A program made the translations under genes and the position numbers. Positions 1 through 8,992 of a stretch of DNA of 64,000 nt are shown here, in pieces; position 1 is the stretch's first letter, and each line of letters opens with the position of its first letter. The DNA lies in contig JAXMCW010000008.1 of assembly GCA_046349155.1 (NCBI GenBank), positions 1 through 64,000 on the forward strand, read 5' to 3'. The stretch is from Alsobacter sp046349155. Lineage in GTDB: Bacteria > Pseudomonadota > Alphaproteobacteria > Rhizobiales > Beijerinckiaceae. The notes under the pieces are model-generated. The model searched no databases and was not told where the DNA came from. It saw only the letters and a program-made list of their open reading frames with translations.

Positions 1-78
1 ATCGACCTCCGCAATATCTACAGGCCTGACGACATGCGAAAGCGCGGGTTTACCTATGTCAGCGTCGGACGGGGGTGA
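1..78 (+). CDS. ugd: UDP-glucose 6-dehydrogenase, C-terminal end only (partial)
   Basis: The window opens inside a gene. The first 25 codons read IDLRNIYRPDDMRKRGF and end in VSVGRG before TGA at 76-78. The pattern 'DLRNIY-P--M---GF-Y-SVGR' is the characteristic C-terminus of UDP-glucose/GDP-mannose dehydrogenases, where the Arg contacts the nucleotide sugar. The enzyme oxidises UDP-glucose to UDP-glucuronate for exopolysaccharide or LPS. This fits the glycosyltransferases that follow. Everything upstream lies outside the window, so the whole-gene assignment rests on this short tail. Confidence 0.75.
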   Translation: MDLRNIYRPDDMRKRGFTYVSVGRG

Positions 79-111
79 CGCGACAGGCAGCCCCGCGGGT
101 TCGCGCGAGCC

Positions 112-136
112 AGGCCGGCGACAAGCCCGCCGGCCT
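112..136 (+). terminator. Hairpin downstream of ugd, possible terminator
   Basis: AGGCCGGCG and CGCCGGCCT form a perfect 9-bp stem around a 7-nt loop, 34 bases after the ugd stop. There is no U-tract, so intrinsic termination is only possible. The remaining sequence between 79 and 298 shows no gene. Confidence 0.35.
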
Positions 137-298
137 CAGGCGGAGATGAGCCGGTCCGTGGCGCGGTCCTCACCTCGTGGGGCGGATCGCACTCCGGAAG
201 CCGCCCCCAACCGGAGCGCCTGCGGCCGCCGGAACCCGGAACCCACATAGCAACGGAACCGGGCCAACCCCGCCTGACGCAGCCCCGTGGGCTTCGGC

Positions 299-1585
299 CT
301 AGGGGTCGGGACTCTCAAAGGCCGCGAGCATCCGCTTCCTTCCCACGGGCAGGGCACGCAGGAGATTGGGGCGTGCGCGCTGGGACAGATGGATGCCGTC
401 ACAGAACAACCGCTTCAGATCGGCCTGCGACAACCGCGAGAGGGGCTTGTGAAGCGACACGAAGTCGAGGGAGCGCTCCCTGCAGGCAGCGGCCATCACA
501 TCGTTGAACACGGACACCGCGAATTTCCGCTTGTCGAGGGCGCCATAGACCGGATGTTCGGGATCGTCCCACCGGTCCAGCCACGTCGCGGCAAAGGGAG
601 CCCATACCGATGGCCGGTAGCCCTGAGAGGAAAGGCCGTCGAGAAAGGCCGTGTAGGCCTGACAGACCTCGACGACGACATCCTTGACGTCGACGCCACG
701 CGTTTCAGCCTGTCGGCAGACGTGGAAGCGGCAATCGATCTCTCCGAAGGAGCACATCACGTCGCTGCCGTTTGGGATCTTTCCCTTCTTGACGAGACGA
801 TCGATCTGCTCCGCCGCCTTGGTCTTCGTACCGTACCGGCCCAGATTGAAGGCCAGCGCAGGCCCGACATGCACGCCGACGAACAAGGCGCTATCCGCGG
901 AAAAGATCCGCGACATCGTCATGTCGGCGTTCGACGTCTCGTCCTTGCCTGCAAGGAACCGGACGTGGCTGTCGCCGAGCGCAAAGATCTTCCGCTGGTA
1001 TCCGGATCGTCTCGCGGATGAGGACACCTTGATTCCGTCAACGATGAGCGACGACATCTGGAGCTCGGGATCGGCGCTGCGGGCATCGAATTGCGCTGAC
1101 CTCGAGATCTTGGCGATGCCGGCCATCCCTGGAGTCTGGTGAAGTTCGCCGCTGCAATCCCTGAATTCGATCGGCATTGGCACCAGGCCCACGCTCTCCA
1201 GGAGAGCAGACAGGTACTCGACATCGAGCCTCGTCTTCGGCTTGTGCTGCTCGGCGAGCTGCCGGTAGGCGGAGCCGGCATGGTTCCAGTCGACGTCCGA
1301 AATCCTCACCCGGCCGCCGATGCGCAACGCGTTCCGACATTTCAGAAGCACGTCCAAAATGGCGTGCTCGGACAGATATTGAAGGCGATGCTCGATGAGG
1401 AAGAGATCGACGGGACGTTCGAGATAGTCGACGTACCAGGAGGTGTCGCCGGACCCTGCATCGCCTGCAGCCTCGAAGGACGGCCGCGCCCCAGAGAGGG
1501 AGACGGCAAGGCGATCCATGCCGCCGGAGTCCCGCGGAAGAGGGGTGCGAGGCCCCGCGCGCCTCACTGCAAGGCTCGCCGGCAT
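299..1585 (-). CDS. Truncated SAM-methyltransferase fused to an SGNH-hydrolase-like domain
   Basis: 428 aa. Residues about 50-165 resemble the second half of a class I SAM-dependent methyltransferase: a 'LIEHRLQYLSEHAI' stretch matches the usual EH-LEHL segment, followed by an 'ALRIGGRVRISDVD' strand. The glycine-rich SAM-binding motif expected before it is absent. The C-terminal half looks like an SGNH/GDSL-type fold: 'FALGDSHVRF' at about 200, 'SFGEIDCR' in the middle, 'DGIHLS' near the end. The start ATG lies 3 bases after the stop of the glycosyltransferase upstream, so it is the last gene of a four-gene operon. A role in modifying or trimming a surface glycan is inferred. The odd point is the missing SAM motif, which suggests an inactive or repurposed methyltransferase half. 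Confidence 0.6.
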   Translation of the reverse strand: MPASLAVRRAGPRTPLPRDSGGMDRLAVSLSGARPSFEAAGDAGSGDTSWYVDYLERPVDLFLIEHRLQYLSEHAILDVLLKCRNALRIGGRVRISDVDWNHAGSAYRQLAEQHKPKTRLDVEYLSALLESVGLVPMPIEFRDCSGELHQTPGMAGIAKISRSAQFDARSADPELQMSSLIVDGIKVSSSARRSGYQRKIFALGDSHVRFLAGKDETSNADMTMSRIFSADSALFVGVHVGPALAFNLGRYGTKTKAAEQIDRLVKKGKIPNGSDVMCSFGEIDCRFHVCRQAETRGVDVKDVVVEVCQAYTAFLDGLSSQGYRPSVWAPFAATWLDRWDDPEHPVYGALDKRKFAVSVFNDVMAAACRERSLDFVSLHKPLSRLSQADLKRLFCDGIHLSQRARPNLLRALPVGRKRMLAAFESPDP

Positions 1586-1588
1586 CGG

Positions 1589-2731
1589 CTAGCTCGCCCT
1601 GGCGAGCTGATGGTTCAGCGAGGCGACGATCGCGACCTCCCAGCGTCTGATGCAATCCTCCCAGCGGAAGTTGCTCAATGCGAAGGCGCGGGTCGCCGCG
1701 CTCACCGCGCTCTGGTTGTCCAGGATGTGGGTGAGGATGCCCTCGATCTGCTCGGCATTGGAGAAGTCGTCGAACTCAAATCCGGACACATCGCGATCGT
1801 AGAGTTCGGCGATCAGGTTGGACGGATGGCCGACAAGCGGCGCGCCGCTCATCTGCGCCTCGATGTTCTGCACCTCGTAGATCGCCCGGTTCCGCCAGTC
1901 GGCAGGATGCTGCTGCTGAACGGCGCTTCGCGTATGGGGCGCGCTGAACGCATAGTTCACGGTGAGATAACAGGAGATCTGATTGAAGAAATTGCGATAG
2001 GTATTGTCAAAACGTCCGAACGGGACGTTCCTGTAGCCGTCGACCGTGACGGTCGACCCGATGAGAAGAACCTCGAGGTCGGGATACTTGGCCTTCACAC
2101 GCTGAATCGGATCGAAGTAATGGCTGATGGCCCGGATGTCCGTTGAATTGGGCGTATCGATGCCAATGCGGGGACGGTCCGGGGACTTTCCCGCATTGGT
2201 GAGGATCGTGTCGTCCGCGCCACGCGGCACGTAGGCGAGCTTGTGCGCGATCGTGTCGAAGATGGCGGGGTTGGCCTTCAGTTCATCGATGTCGTCGTTC
2301 AGGGCGCATGCGACGAGGTCGAACGCCTTGAACTGATTGAGGACGTTCTGATCGGACGCATAGCCGGGGCCGGTGACGAATTTCGGGAAGTTCTTCGTCA
2401 TCATCCGTGATCCGCTCCGCAGGATCCGGATGTAGTTCTCCCAGTCGTTCACGTCGTAGGATTGGTAGATGCAGACGTCGTAGCGCGTCGGGAGTCCGTC
2501 CCCGAGGAAGAGGGGCCGGATGGAGAAGCTGCCTCCGAACTTGTCGAGCTCGTCGAGCTCCGAGACGCCGGCCTTCTGAAGGAAGGCGCGCAGCGCCTCC
2601 CGATCCTGAAAAGGTATCAGGAGATCTACTTCATGCCCGAACAGACTGAAGTATTTCGCCTCGTAGAGCGACATCACGCCCATGAAACCCGGCTGCGGGA
2701 TCGGGTGACGTCCAAAGATGGCGATCTTCAT
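1589..2731 (-). CDS. Glycosyltransferase-like protein (GT-B type)
   Basis: 380 aa. It begins MKIAIFGRHPIPQPGF with a good GAGG ribosome site about 8 bases upstream. The N-terminal third has alternating strands and helices of a Rossmann-like domain. The C-terminal half has the shape of a GT-B nucleotide-sugar domain: 'VLLIGS', then 'NIEAQMSGAPLVGHPSNLI', the region that normally carries the E-x7-E type motif. Donor and acceptor cannot be read from sequence. It lies third in the minus-strand operon 5777-299, between a bifunctional glycosyltransferase and the methyltransferase/SGNH fusion, so it probably adds a sugar to the same surface polymer. It might also be a sugar-binding relative without catalytic activity. 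Confidence 0.6.
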   Translation of the reverse strand: MKIAIFGRHPIPQPGFMGVMSLYEAKYFSLFGHEVDLLIPFQDREALRAFLQKAGVSELDELDKFGGSFSIRPLFLGDGLPTRYDVCIYQSYDVNDWENYIRILRSGSRMMTKNFPKFVTGPGYASDQNVLNQFKAFDLVACALNDDIDELKANPAIFDTIAHKLAYVPRGADDTILTNAGKSPDRPRIGIDTPNSTDIRAISHYFDPIQRVKAKYPDLEVLLIGSTVTVDGYRNVPFGRFDNTYRNFFNQISCYLTVNYAFSAPHTRSAVQQQHPADWRNRAIYEVQNIEAQMSGAPLVGHPSNLIAELYDRDVSGFEFDDFSNAEQIEGILTHILDNQSAVSAATRAFALSNFRWEDCIRRWEVAIVASLNHQLARAS

Positions 2732-2827
2732 AAGCTAACCTCGTATCGGGGTCGAAAGCTAATCATGGAGCGGGGCCTGACCGCACGTCCCATGCCGGGT
2801 CCAAGACTTCGGCATGCGGCCGAAGGA

Positions 2828-5329
2828 TCAGGCCGTCACCACCAGGCGCATGATGGAGTCGATCGCGTCGGGCGAATAATGGCGTTTCATGAAGGCGATG
2901 CAGTGACGTCCGAGGTCTTCAAGGAGGCTCACGTCCTCGTGCAGCCGCACGATGAGCTCGGCGATGTCCTCGGCCGTGTCGGCGACAAGAATGCGCAGCT
3001 CGTCCGGCATCGGAATGCCTTCGGCCGCCATGCTCGTCATCACGCAGGGGACGCCCATGGCGAAACTGTCGAGCACCTTGCCCTTGATTCCGGCCCCGTA
3101 GCGCAGCGGCGCGACCGAAAGGCGGATGCGGCCGAACAGGTCGCGCGGGCTCTGCACCCAGCCGATCGGCCTGATGGTACGCGATGCGAGCGATGACAGC
3201 GAGTTGGGCATCTTGCTGCCCGCCAGGTAGCACGTCATGTCGGGGAGCGAGCGCTCGACGAGAGGCATGATCTCGCCCGTGAGCCACTGCGCAGCGTCGA
3301 CATTGGGCACATGGTTGTAGCCGCCGATGAACCCGATGCCATGCCGCTCGACCGGCGAGGTGTCGAGCGGAGCGGTGTTGACGGTCCAGGGCACCACGTA
3401 GATCGAGGCTTCCGACAGGTCGCGGGACAAGACGTCAGCCTCATGGTCGGAATGCACGATCACGCCGTCCACCTGCGTCATCGCCCCGAGTTCGCCCCGC
3501 TTCATGCGGGCGGCGCGGGCGGCGAGCTCCGCGGAGCCTTCCACTTCGGCCTGTCGCTCCATGCGCAGGTAGTGCAGGTCGGCGACGTTGTAGACGATGC
3601 GGGCCTTGGGGCAGTGCAGCCTGACGAGGCCGGCATATTTCGAGGCGTTCGAGAAGCGGTGCAGGTAGACGAGATCGTACTTCGGCGTGACGCGCTTGAG
3701 GATGTCCTCCACCGACGAGTGATAGGGGTGGTAGAGGCATTCGATGCCGGCGCCCTGCAGGATCTCCGTGTAGGGGTCGATCTTGGCCATGTTGTCGCCG
3801 GGCACGAACGTCACCTTGTAGCCCAGCCTCTGCAGGGAGCGCATGTGCTGGAACGCGGCGTTCGAGCCCGCGTCCTGGTCCGTGGTCGGGACGCTGTCGT
3901 CGAGGAAAAGCGCACGCTTGGTGACGAGGCGCTCGCATTCCAGTTCGGGCTGCTGCCCGTTGAAGCGGTGCGTCGCGAGCACGGGTTCCCAGCGCTTCAG
4001 GAACTTGCGCTGGTTGACGACCTGGTAGCGCTTGACGCCTGAGCCCGTGCTGGTGCCCGAGGTCACGCCCTCGAAATGCACGATCTCGGACATGGGCTGG
4101 ACGACCACGCGCAGCCCCGCCTGGCGCACCCGGAAGCAGAGGTCCGTGTCCTCGTAATAGGCCGGCGCGAAAAGCTCGTCGAAACCGTTGAGCTGGCGGA
4201 ACAGGGTCGTGCGGATCATCAGCGCGGCCCCCGAGACGTAGTCCACGTCCCGCAGATACATGTAGCGGGGATGGCGGGGATCCTGGTCGCGTCCCCAGTT
4301 CCAACCGTCCCCCATGCGCCAGATGATGCCGCCGGCCTCCTGCAGGGTTCCGTTGGGAAAGATCAGCTTCGAGCCTGCGACGCCGATATTGTCCAGGAGC
4401 CTGAATGTCAGGTGCAGCGCATCGAGGAAGCCCTTGGCGACCTTGGTGTCATTGTTCAGGAAGAATAGGAACTCGCCCTTGGCCTGCGCCGCGCCGGCAT
4501 TGCAGCCGCGCACGAAGCCGAGATTGGTCGTGTTGCGCAGCACCCGGACGCTGTCGTCGAGGACGAGCCGGGCGAGCTGGGTCTCGTCCGTCGAGAGGTC
4601 GTCCACCACGATCACCTCGAAGGGGACCTCCGGCGGGTTCGCCGCGATGGAAGCGAGGCACGCATAGGTGTAGTCGAACTTGTTGTAGACGGGGATCACG
4701 ATGGAGACGACCGGCTCCGCCGAGGTCGGCAGGCTGAGCGGCGGATAGGCTGCCTTCATCTTCTGCAGCGTGTCGCGGAACTCGTCGGTGAACTGCGCCT
4801 GGCTGATGGCCGGAAGCGGTTCGGACCATTTCGGCGCCAGGCGCGAGCGGGCGGTCATCGCGTCGCCGAGTTGCTCGAGGAGCATTTCGATCGTGGCGTC
4901 GAGTTCCGTCGCCCGGTTGGCGGTGGCGATCTGGCCGGATACCATCCTCTCGAAGAGCCGCAATCCCCGCGTGTCGAGCGGTCCCTGATCGCGCTCGATC
5001 AGGAAGGGCGAGCCCTGCAGGTCCGTGCCCGTTTCCGCGAAGACGAGGCGCAGCGTGTGGCGGGCCAGCGGGAAGATCGTGTCGTGGAACACCAGTGCGA
5101 AGCCGTGACCCGCAGCCTCGGCCGGCGCTCCGCCGGAAGCTTGCTGGTTCGCGGTGGCCCGGCTCAGGAGGTCGTCGCCCTCGTAGAGCTCGACCACGAG
5201 ATGGGCGTCGGGATCCTGGGCGTCATAGGCCCAGCCCTCGATGCGAGTGGCGTCGGCATAGGTGACGAAGCCCTGGAAGTCGCCGACCATGGCGTGGGCG
5301 AGAGGACGCTCGGAAGCGATCTGCAGCAT
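2828..5329 (-). CDS. Bifunctional glycosyltransferase: N-terminal beta module, GT2 domain and GT4-like domain
   Basis: 833 aa. Residues about 15-115 are a beta-rich module with 'IEGWAYDAQDPDAHLVVELYEGD', broken here as IEGWAYDAQDP then VVELYEGD, and GHGF, shared with other proteins of this island. A GT2 (GT-A fold) domain runs from about 205 to 440: 'VSIVIPVYN', 'VIVVDDLSTDET', 'FLNNDT' as the DxD-like metal site, and 'YEDTDLCFRVRQAG'. A GT4-type domain fills 470-833, with 'KRALFLDDSVP' and near the end 'GAGIKGKVLDSFAMGVP'. Such two-headed enzymes extend O-antigen or exopolysaccharide with two sugars in turn. The start has a GAGG site, and the preceding gene stops 7 bases upstream, so the two are co-transcribed. 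Confidence 0.85.
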   Translation of the reverse strand: MLQIASERPLAHAMVGDFQGFVTYADATRIEGWAYDAQDPDAHLVVELYEGDDLLSRATANQQASGGAPAEAAGHGFALVFHDTIFPLARHTLRLVFAETGTDLQGSPFLIERDQGPLDTRGLRLFERMVSGQIATANRATELDATIEMLLEQLGDAMTARSRLAPKWSEPLPAISQAQFTDEFRDTLQKMKAAYPPLSLPTSAEPVVSIVIPVYNKFDYTYACLASIAANPPEVPFEVIVVDDLSTDETQLARLVLDDSVRVLRNTTNLGFVRGCNAGAAQAKGEFLFFLNNDTKVAKGFLDALHLTFRLLDNIGVAGSKLIFPNGTLQEAGGIIWRMGDGWNWGRDQDPRHPRYMYLRDVDYVSGAALMIRTTLFRQLNGFDELFAPAYYEDTDLCFRVRQAGLRVVVQPMSEIVHFEGVTSGTSTGSGVKRYQVVNQRKFLKRWEPVLATHRFNGQQPELECERLVTKRALFLDDSVPTTDQDAGSNAAFQHMRSLQRLGYKVTFVPGDNMAKIDPYTEILQGAGIECLYHPYHSSVEDILKRVTPKYDLVYLHRFSNASKYAGLVRLHCPKARIVYNVADLHYLRMERQAEVEGSAELAARAARMKRGELGAMTQVDGVIVHSDHEADVLSRDLSEASIYVVPWTVNTAPLDTSPVERHGIGFIGGYNHVPNVDAAQWLTGEIMPLVERSLPDMTCYLAGSKMPNSLSSLASRTIRPIGWVQSPRDLFGRIRLSVAPLRYGAGIKGKVLDSFAMGVPCVMTSMAAEGIPMPDELRILVADTAEDIAELIVRLHEDVSLLEDLGRHCIAFMKRHYSPDAIDSIMRLVVTA

Positions 5330-5336
5330 GGCGGCC

Positions 5337-5777
5337 TCAGCTCTGCGAGAACTTGATGCTGGCGAAAGCGAGGCCGAGGACGCGTGTGTCCTCGCTCTGG
5401 CCCAGCGAGGCGGGCGACGCCGCCGTCGGGATCACCACGGACAGGATGTTCTGGCGGGGATTGAAGACGTCCCTCGGCAAGGCGAAGCTGACGTCGCCGA
5501 GCTCCGTGCAGCGCGTGAAGCCGAACCACAAGCCATTGAGATAGAAGTTCGCGTCCTGGAAGGGGATGGCCCCATTGCCCAGGAAGGGCAGCACCCGCAC
5601 CGTGCAACCCGTCGGCCCACGACCCCCGGGCGCGCGAAACTGCAACTGGGCCACGCGCTCCACCGTCCAGGTCAGGATCTCGTGATCCTGCGGCGAGGCC
5701 CAGCCCCTCAGAAAATACGACGACGCATTCCCTTGTGTTCCAAACGAGATCCCGTCTTGGAAGGACAGCAATTCCAT
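5337..5777 (-). CDS. Unrecognised 146-aa protein, first gene of the glycosyltransferase operon
   Basis: 146 aa, no signal peptide or membrane segment, predicted mostly beta. I do not recognise a family. The C-terminal part, 'LSVVIPTAASPASLGQSED' then TRVLGLAF, resembles the C-terminal part of the divergently encoded protein at 5965-6411 ('VTIEVIMPPLKPLF', then 'SADKRILAW'), suggesting distant homology. The start ATG at 5777 has AAAGG about 9 bases upstream. It opens the operon 5777-299, so it is probably an accessory protein for glycan synthesis or binding, by context only. Confidence 0.6.
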   Translation of the reverse strand: MELLSFQDGISFGTQGNASSYFLRGWASPQDHEILTWTVERVAQLQFRAPGGRGPTGCTVRVLPFLGNGAIPFQDANFYLNGLWFGFTRCTELGDVSFALPRDVFNPRQNILSVVIPTAASPASLGQSEDTRVLGLAFASIKFSQS

Positions 5778-5964
5778 GACCCCTGCCTTTTTCGCTCTCG
5801 GGCGAGTTCTAGCCTGCAGGGTTTGAGTGTGGGTTATTTCGGCTTCACGTCGAATACGTATTGGCGGTTAACCTCAAGTCCAGACTAAGACTCTTAGCCT
5901 GCATTTTCACCGCTTTTGAATGGATCCCCGGCGCCTGAAGCGCCGTCCCGAAAAGGACGCTGAG
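5778..5964. promoter_or_regulatory. Divergent promoter region of the glycosyltransferase operon
   Basis: This AT-richer gap separates the minus-strand operon from the plus-strand gene at 5965. It contains the perfect 10-bp palindrome AATACGTATT at 5853-5862. A related split palindrome, AATACTT-AAG-AAGTATT, sits in the other divergent gap at 8936-8952. No clear -35/-10 pair can be assigned by eye. Confidence 0.3.
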
Positions 5965-6411
5965 ATGGAGGCCGAGCTTCCAGGACTGAAGGCCGTGGGC
6001 GTGATGGGACTGCGCAAGGATGCGTGGTGCCACTACTTCTTCAGGTTGGTTCTGAAGGCCGAAAGCGGCGACTGGGACGTGGTCCTGCGCGGCCGCGCCA
6101 TCGAGACACTCATTGCGGCGGGAGCGCTCGACGGGTCCATTTGCAGCTTCGACGGACGGGAGATGCCGATCTCGTTCCGCCCGAATGCCCCGTTCGAGGT
6201 CGGCGGCCTCGTCTCTGCAGGACGCACAGTGACCATCGAAGTGATCATGCCGCCCCTCAAGCCTCTTTTCGAGTACGGGGACTCGGCCGACAAGCGGATC
6301 CTCGCCTGGCGACCCAGCGGTTTTGAGGCGAAGCCGCGCGGCGGCGGCCAGGGGATCGCGCTGAGCGGGGCCGCATTCGCGGACTGGGCGCGCGCAGAAG
6401 CCGGCGCCTGA
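5965..6411 (+). CDS. Unrecognised 148-aa protein
   Basis: 148 aa if translation starts at 5965, where AAGGA lies about 7 bases upstream; an in-frame ATG at 5920 lacks a ribosome site. Predicted beta-rich, soluble, with no signal peptide. The last third, 'VTIEVIMPPLKPLF' followed by 'DSADKRILAW', resembles the end of the 146-aa product at 5337-5777. It is transcribed away from the glycosyltransferase operon and converges on the gene ending at 6460. No function can be assigned; association with glycan synthesis is by neighbourhood. Confidence 0.5.
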   Translation: MEAELPGLKAVGVMGLRKDAWCHYFFRLVLKAESGDWDVVLRGRAIETLIAAGALDGSICSFDGREMPISFRPNAPFEVGGLVSAGRTVTIEVIMPPLKPLFEYGDSADKRILAWRPSGFEAKPRGGGQGIALSGAAFADWARAEAGA

Positions 6412-6459
6412 GGTCCAGCGGGATCCCGATCGCGCACACGCAGCGCCGGCCCGCGACGC

Positions 6460-7506
6460 TCAGCCCGGCGCCTTGGAGTCGTCGCCCGGACCCTGCAGCG
6501 CTTCTGCAGCCTCCTCCAGCGACGATGCGTCCGCCGGAAGGCCTCCCCGCCTGCGCCAGCGCTCGCGGGTCACCGCGAGCAAGCCGATCTCCTTCCCCAT
6601 CCGGCCTATGGCCAGTCCGCCACGCGCAGTGGCGTCGTCCAGGATGGCGGCGAGGCCATCCGCGTCGATACGAAAGGTCGGCTGGACCAGGAGGATCATG
6701 CGGCCCGTGGCCAACGCCGCTCCGGCGCGGAACGCCTTGACCGGCCCCAGGGACGAGGGCGTGCGGAAGACCTTGATGCCACTGCCGAGAAGCGCCTCTC
6801 CTAGGACCAGTTCGTCGCTGGACCGGTCGTCCACGATGACGAGCTCGAAGGAGCGTCCTGCCGCGGCCCCGAGGATTGCCCCGCAGCAGGCGTGAAGAGC
6901 CGCGAAACAGTCTCGCGCGGCGACAATGAAGGAGAGGTCGGGATCGCGAGGCGCGATGTGGCGATGAGCCGGGTAGGTCGCGCGCACCGCCTCCACCATG
7001 GCGGCGAAAGACGCCGGCGCGGCGGACGGCGCCGGCCCCTCGGCGTCGGGCGGCGGCGCGGCCTGGGCCAGCACCGACGCAGCGGCCTCCATGAGGAGCT
7101 TCGCGAGGGCAAGGCGTTGCGCGCCTGTGCGCGCGGCCCGTTGCTGGGCGTCCAGGAAGGCCCGGATGGCGGAGGGCGGACGCATGGCCTCGGGCCAGTC
7201 CGTCTCCACCACGATGGGCGAGCCGACCAGTTCACGGCCATCCGCAAAGCGCAGCGTTAGAACGTGCCGGTCATGGCGGAACAGGCCCTTGGGGAGCCTC
7301 ACTGCAAAGCCATGGGCTCCCGTGCCGATCCCTGCTTCTGCGAGATCCCGTCGCGGCAGCCGGGCCGTGACCCGGGTCAGCACCTGCTCGCCCTCGCAGA
7401 TGTCGACGCTCACCGGTTCGTCGGGACGATCGCAGTCGAGAGCCCAGCCGATCACCTCGCCATCGCGGACGGCCTCCACGTATCCCCGACATGCTGCGGC
7501 GGGCAT
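6460..7506 (-). CDS. Beta module plus GT2-like protein with degenerate catalytic region
   Basis: 348 aa from the ATG at 7506, which has AGGAGAAGGA upstream; the upstream gene stops only 13 bases before. Residues about 5-100 are the recurrent module ('VIGWALDCDRPDEPVSVDI', 'GAHGFAVRLP'). A short helical linker follows, then a GT2-like region with 'LSFIVAARDC', 'FELVIVDDRSSDE' and 'VKAFRAGAALATGRMILLV'. The usual DxD is not obvious, since the equivalent stretch reads 'LLVQPTF', and the protein is short for a GT2. It could be a pseudo-glycosyltransferase or an accessory subunit of the GT4 protein encoded just before it. Confidence 0.6.
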   Translation of the reverse strand: MPAAACRGYVEAVRDGEVIGWALDCDRPDEPVSVDICEGEQVLTRVTARLPRRDLAEAGIGTGAHGFAVRLPKGLFRHDRHVLTLRFADGRELVGSPIVVETDWPEAMRPPSAIRAFLDAQQRAARTGAQRLALAKLLMEAAASVLAQAAPPPDAEGPAPSAAPASFAAMVEAVRATYPAHRHIAPRDPDLSFIVAARDCFAALHACCGAILGAAAGRSFELVIVDDRSSDELVLGEALLGSGIKVFRTPSSLGPVKAFRAGAALATGRMILLVQPTFRIDADGLAAILDDATARGGLAIGRMGKEIGLLAVTRERWRRRGGLPADASSLEEAAEALQGPGDDSKAPG

Positions 7507-7519
7507 CCTGTCCTTCTCC

Positions 7520-8746
7520 TCAGTCTCCAGTGAGCCTGCGCACCAGCGACAGCATCCGGGGCAGGCACACGCGGCGCAGGTCGTAGCGTTCGAGCACCGT
7601 GCGGCGCGCGGCCTGCCGGAGAGGATGAAGCGCTTCGGGCTCCGCCAAGGCGCTGACGACGGCCGTCGCAAGACCGGGCTCGTCAAAAAAATCGACGAGT
7701 ACGCCGTTCTCGCCGTCCTTGATCACCTCCTCCACCGGCGCCGTGCGCGACGCGACGACGAGCGCCCCGCAGCTCATCGCCTCCAGGAGCGACCATGACA
7801 GGACGAATGGGTAGGTGAGATAGACGTGGACGCGGGACACCTGCAGGACGCCCAGGAACGCGTCATAGGGCAAGCGCCCGAGGAAATGCACGCGCGACCG
7901 GTCGAGGCGTCGTCCGACCTCCTTGAGCAGCACCGACTTCCAGGTGCGCCCAGGCGAGGGCGGAGGCCCGTAGGACGTGCCGGAATCGCCCACGATAAGC
8001 ACGTGCGCGTTCGGCCGGCGCTCCAGGATCTCCGGCAGCGCCCGCATGAAGACGTGGAAGCCGCGATAGGGCTCGAGGTTGCGAGCGACGAAGGTGATCA
8101 CCTCGTCGCCTGCCTTGAAGGCGCGGCCATCCTCGATCTCGACCCGAACGATCTCGCTCGGAGCCGCGCGGTCGGTGTCGATTCCCTCGTGGATGACCTC
8201 GATGCGCTGGCGCACGAGGTCTGGAAAGCGGCTCGCCTGCCAAAGGGTGGGCGACACCAGGGCGTCGCTGTCGACAGCGGCGAAGAGCGCCGGCGCGTTG
8301 CGGGAACGAACCCGCGCCTGCGCCTCGAGCCCGGCCACCCGGCTCGCGGGATCGAAGTTCACGTCCGCGCCCGCGAATGCGAAGTAGAACTCGAGATAGG
8401 AGAGCACCGGCGCTGCCGGAAAGACATCGCGGACATAGAGCATCTCGCCCCATCCTGCGTGCCCGACGATCAGGGCAGGCTCGCAGTGATCCGCCTTGAG
8501 ACGCTGGCAAGCCTTGGCCACGGCAAGGCCCCGGGCGTGGTCCATCGACCAGCGCTGCATCGCAGCGTCGCTCCCCTCCCCCCGGATCGGCCCGTCATCG
8601 TAGCGCTCCAGCCGCATCGTGGGGGGAACGCGGGCCGTCTCCCCTCCGACGGCGAAAATGCGCCAATCCCCCCGCTCGGCCAGCGAGAGGGCGAGGTGCA
8701 TGAACTGGCCAGGGAAATTGCCGTGAACGAAGAGGACGTCGCGCAT
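7520..8746 (-). CDS. GT4-family glycosyltransferase
   Basis: 408 aa. The start 'MRDVLFVHGNFPGQFMHLA' is typical of bacterial GT4 enzymes of the 'HxNFPGQF' kind. The C-terminal nucleotide-sugar domain shows 'VTFVARNLEPYRGFHVFMRA', 'AHVLIVGDSG' and 'SWSLLEAMSCGALVVAS', the last holding the Glu that contacts the donor. Activity is expected to be transfer of a sugar from a nucleotide donor with retention at the inner membrane. The gene leads a two-gene operon with the protein at 6460-7506. The donor sugar is unknown. Confidence 0.8.
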   Translation of the reverse strand: MRDVLFVHGNFPGQFMHLALSLAERGDWRIFAVGGETARVPPTMRLERYDDGPIRGEGSDAAMQRWSMDHARGLAVAKACQRLKADHCEPALIVGHAGWGEMLYVRDVFPAAPVLSYLEFYFAFAGADVNFDPASRVAGLEAQARVRSRNAPALFAAVDSDALVSPTLWQASRFPDLVRQRIEVIHEGIDTDRAAPSEIVRVEIEDGRAFKAGDEVITFVARNLEPYRGFHVFMRALPEILERRPNAHVLIVGDSGTSYGPPPSPGRTWKSVLLKEVGRRLDRSRVHFLGRLPYDAFLGVLQVSRVHVYLTYPFVLSWSLLEAMSCGALVVASRTAPVEEVIKDGENGVLVDFFDEPGLATAVVSALAEPEALHPLRQAARRTVLERYDLRRVCLPRMLSLVRRLTGD

Positions 8747-8992
8747 GACGGTCAGCCAGGCGCGACGGCTGTCATGTGCCCGGGGCAGACAGAGCCTGGG
8801 CAGGCCGCCGTGGTAAATGCCGTGTCAACTCGGAGGTGAAATCGCGATTGGTGTTTCGTAACCGGCATTTCACCACGCGCTCGCATGTGTGCACTTACAA
8901 CTCGGAATCCCTTTGACGCTCAATGTCTAATCCCCAATACTTAAGAAGTATTAGCGACATCAAGTTGCATCCACTCGCTGACTGGTGACCAC
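8747..8992. promoter_or_regulatory. Divergent intergenic region with inverted repeat
   Basis: The 246-bp gap between the GT4 gene and the plus-strand gene at 8993 is notably AT-rich near its right end. It contains AATACTT-AAG-AAGTATT at 8936-8952, a perfect 7-bp inverted repeat that could be an operator. The half-site AATAC/GTATT is also present at 5853-5862. Confidence 0.3.
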
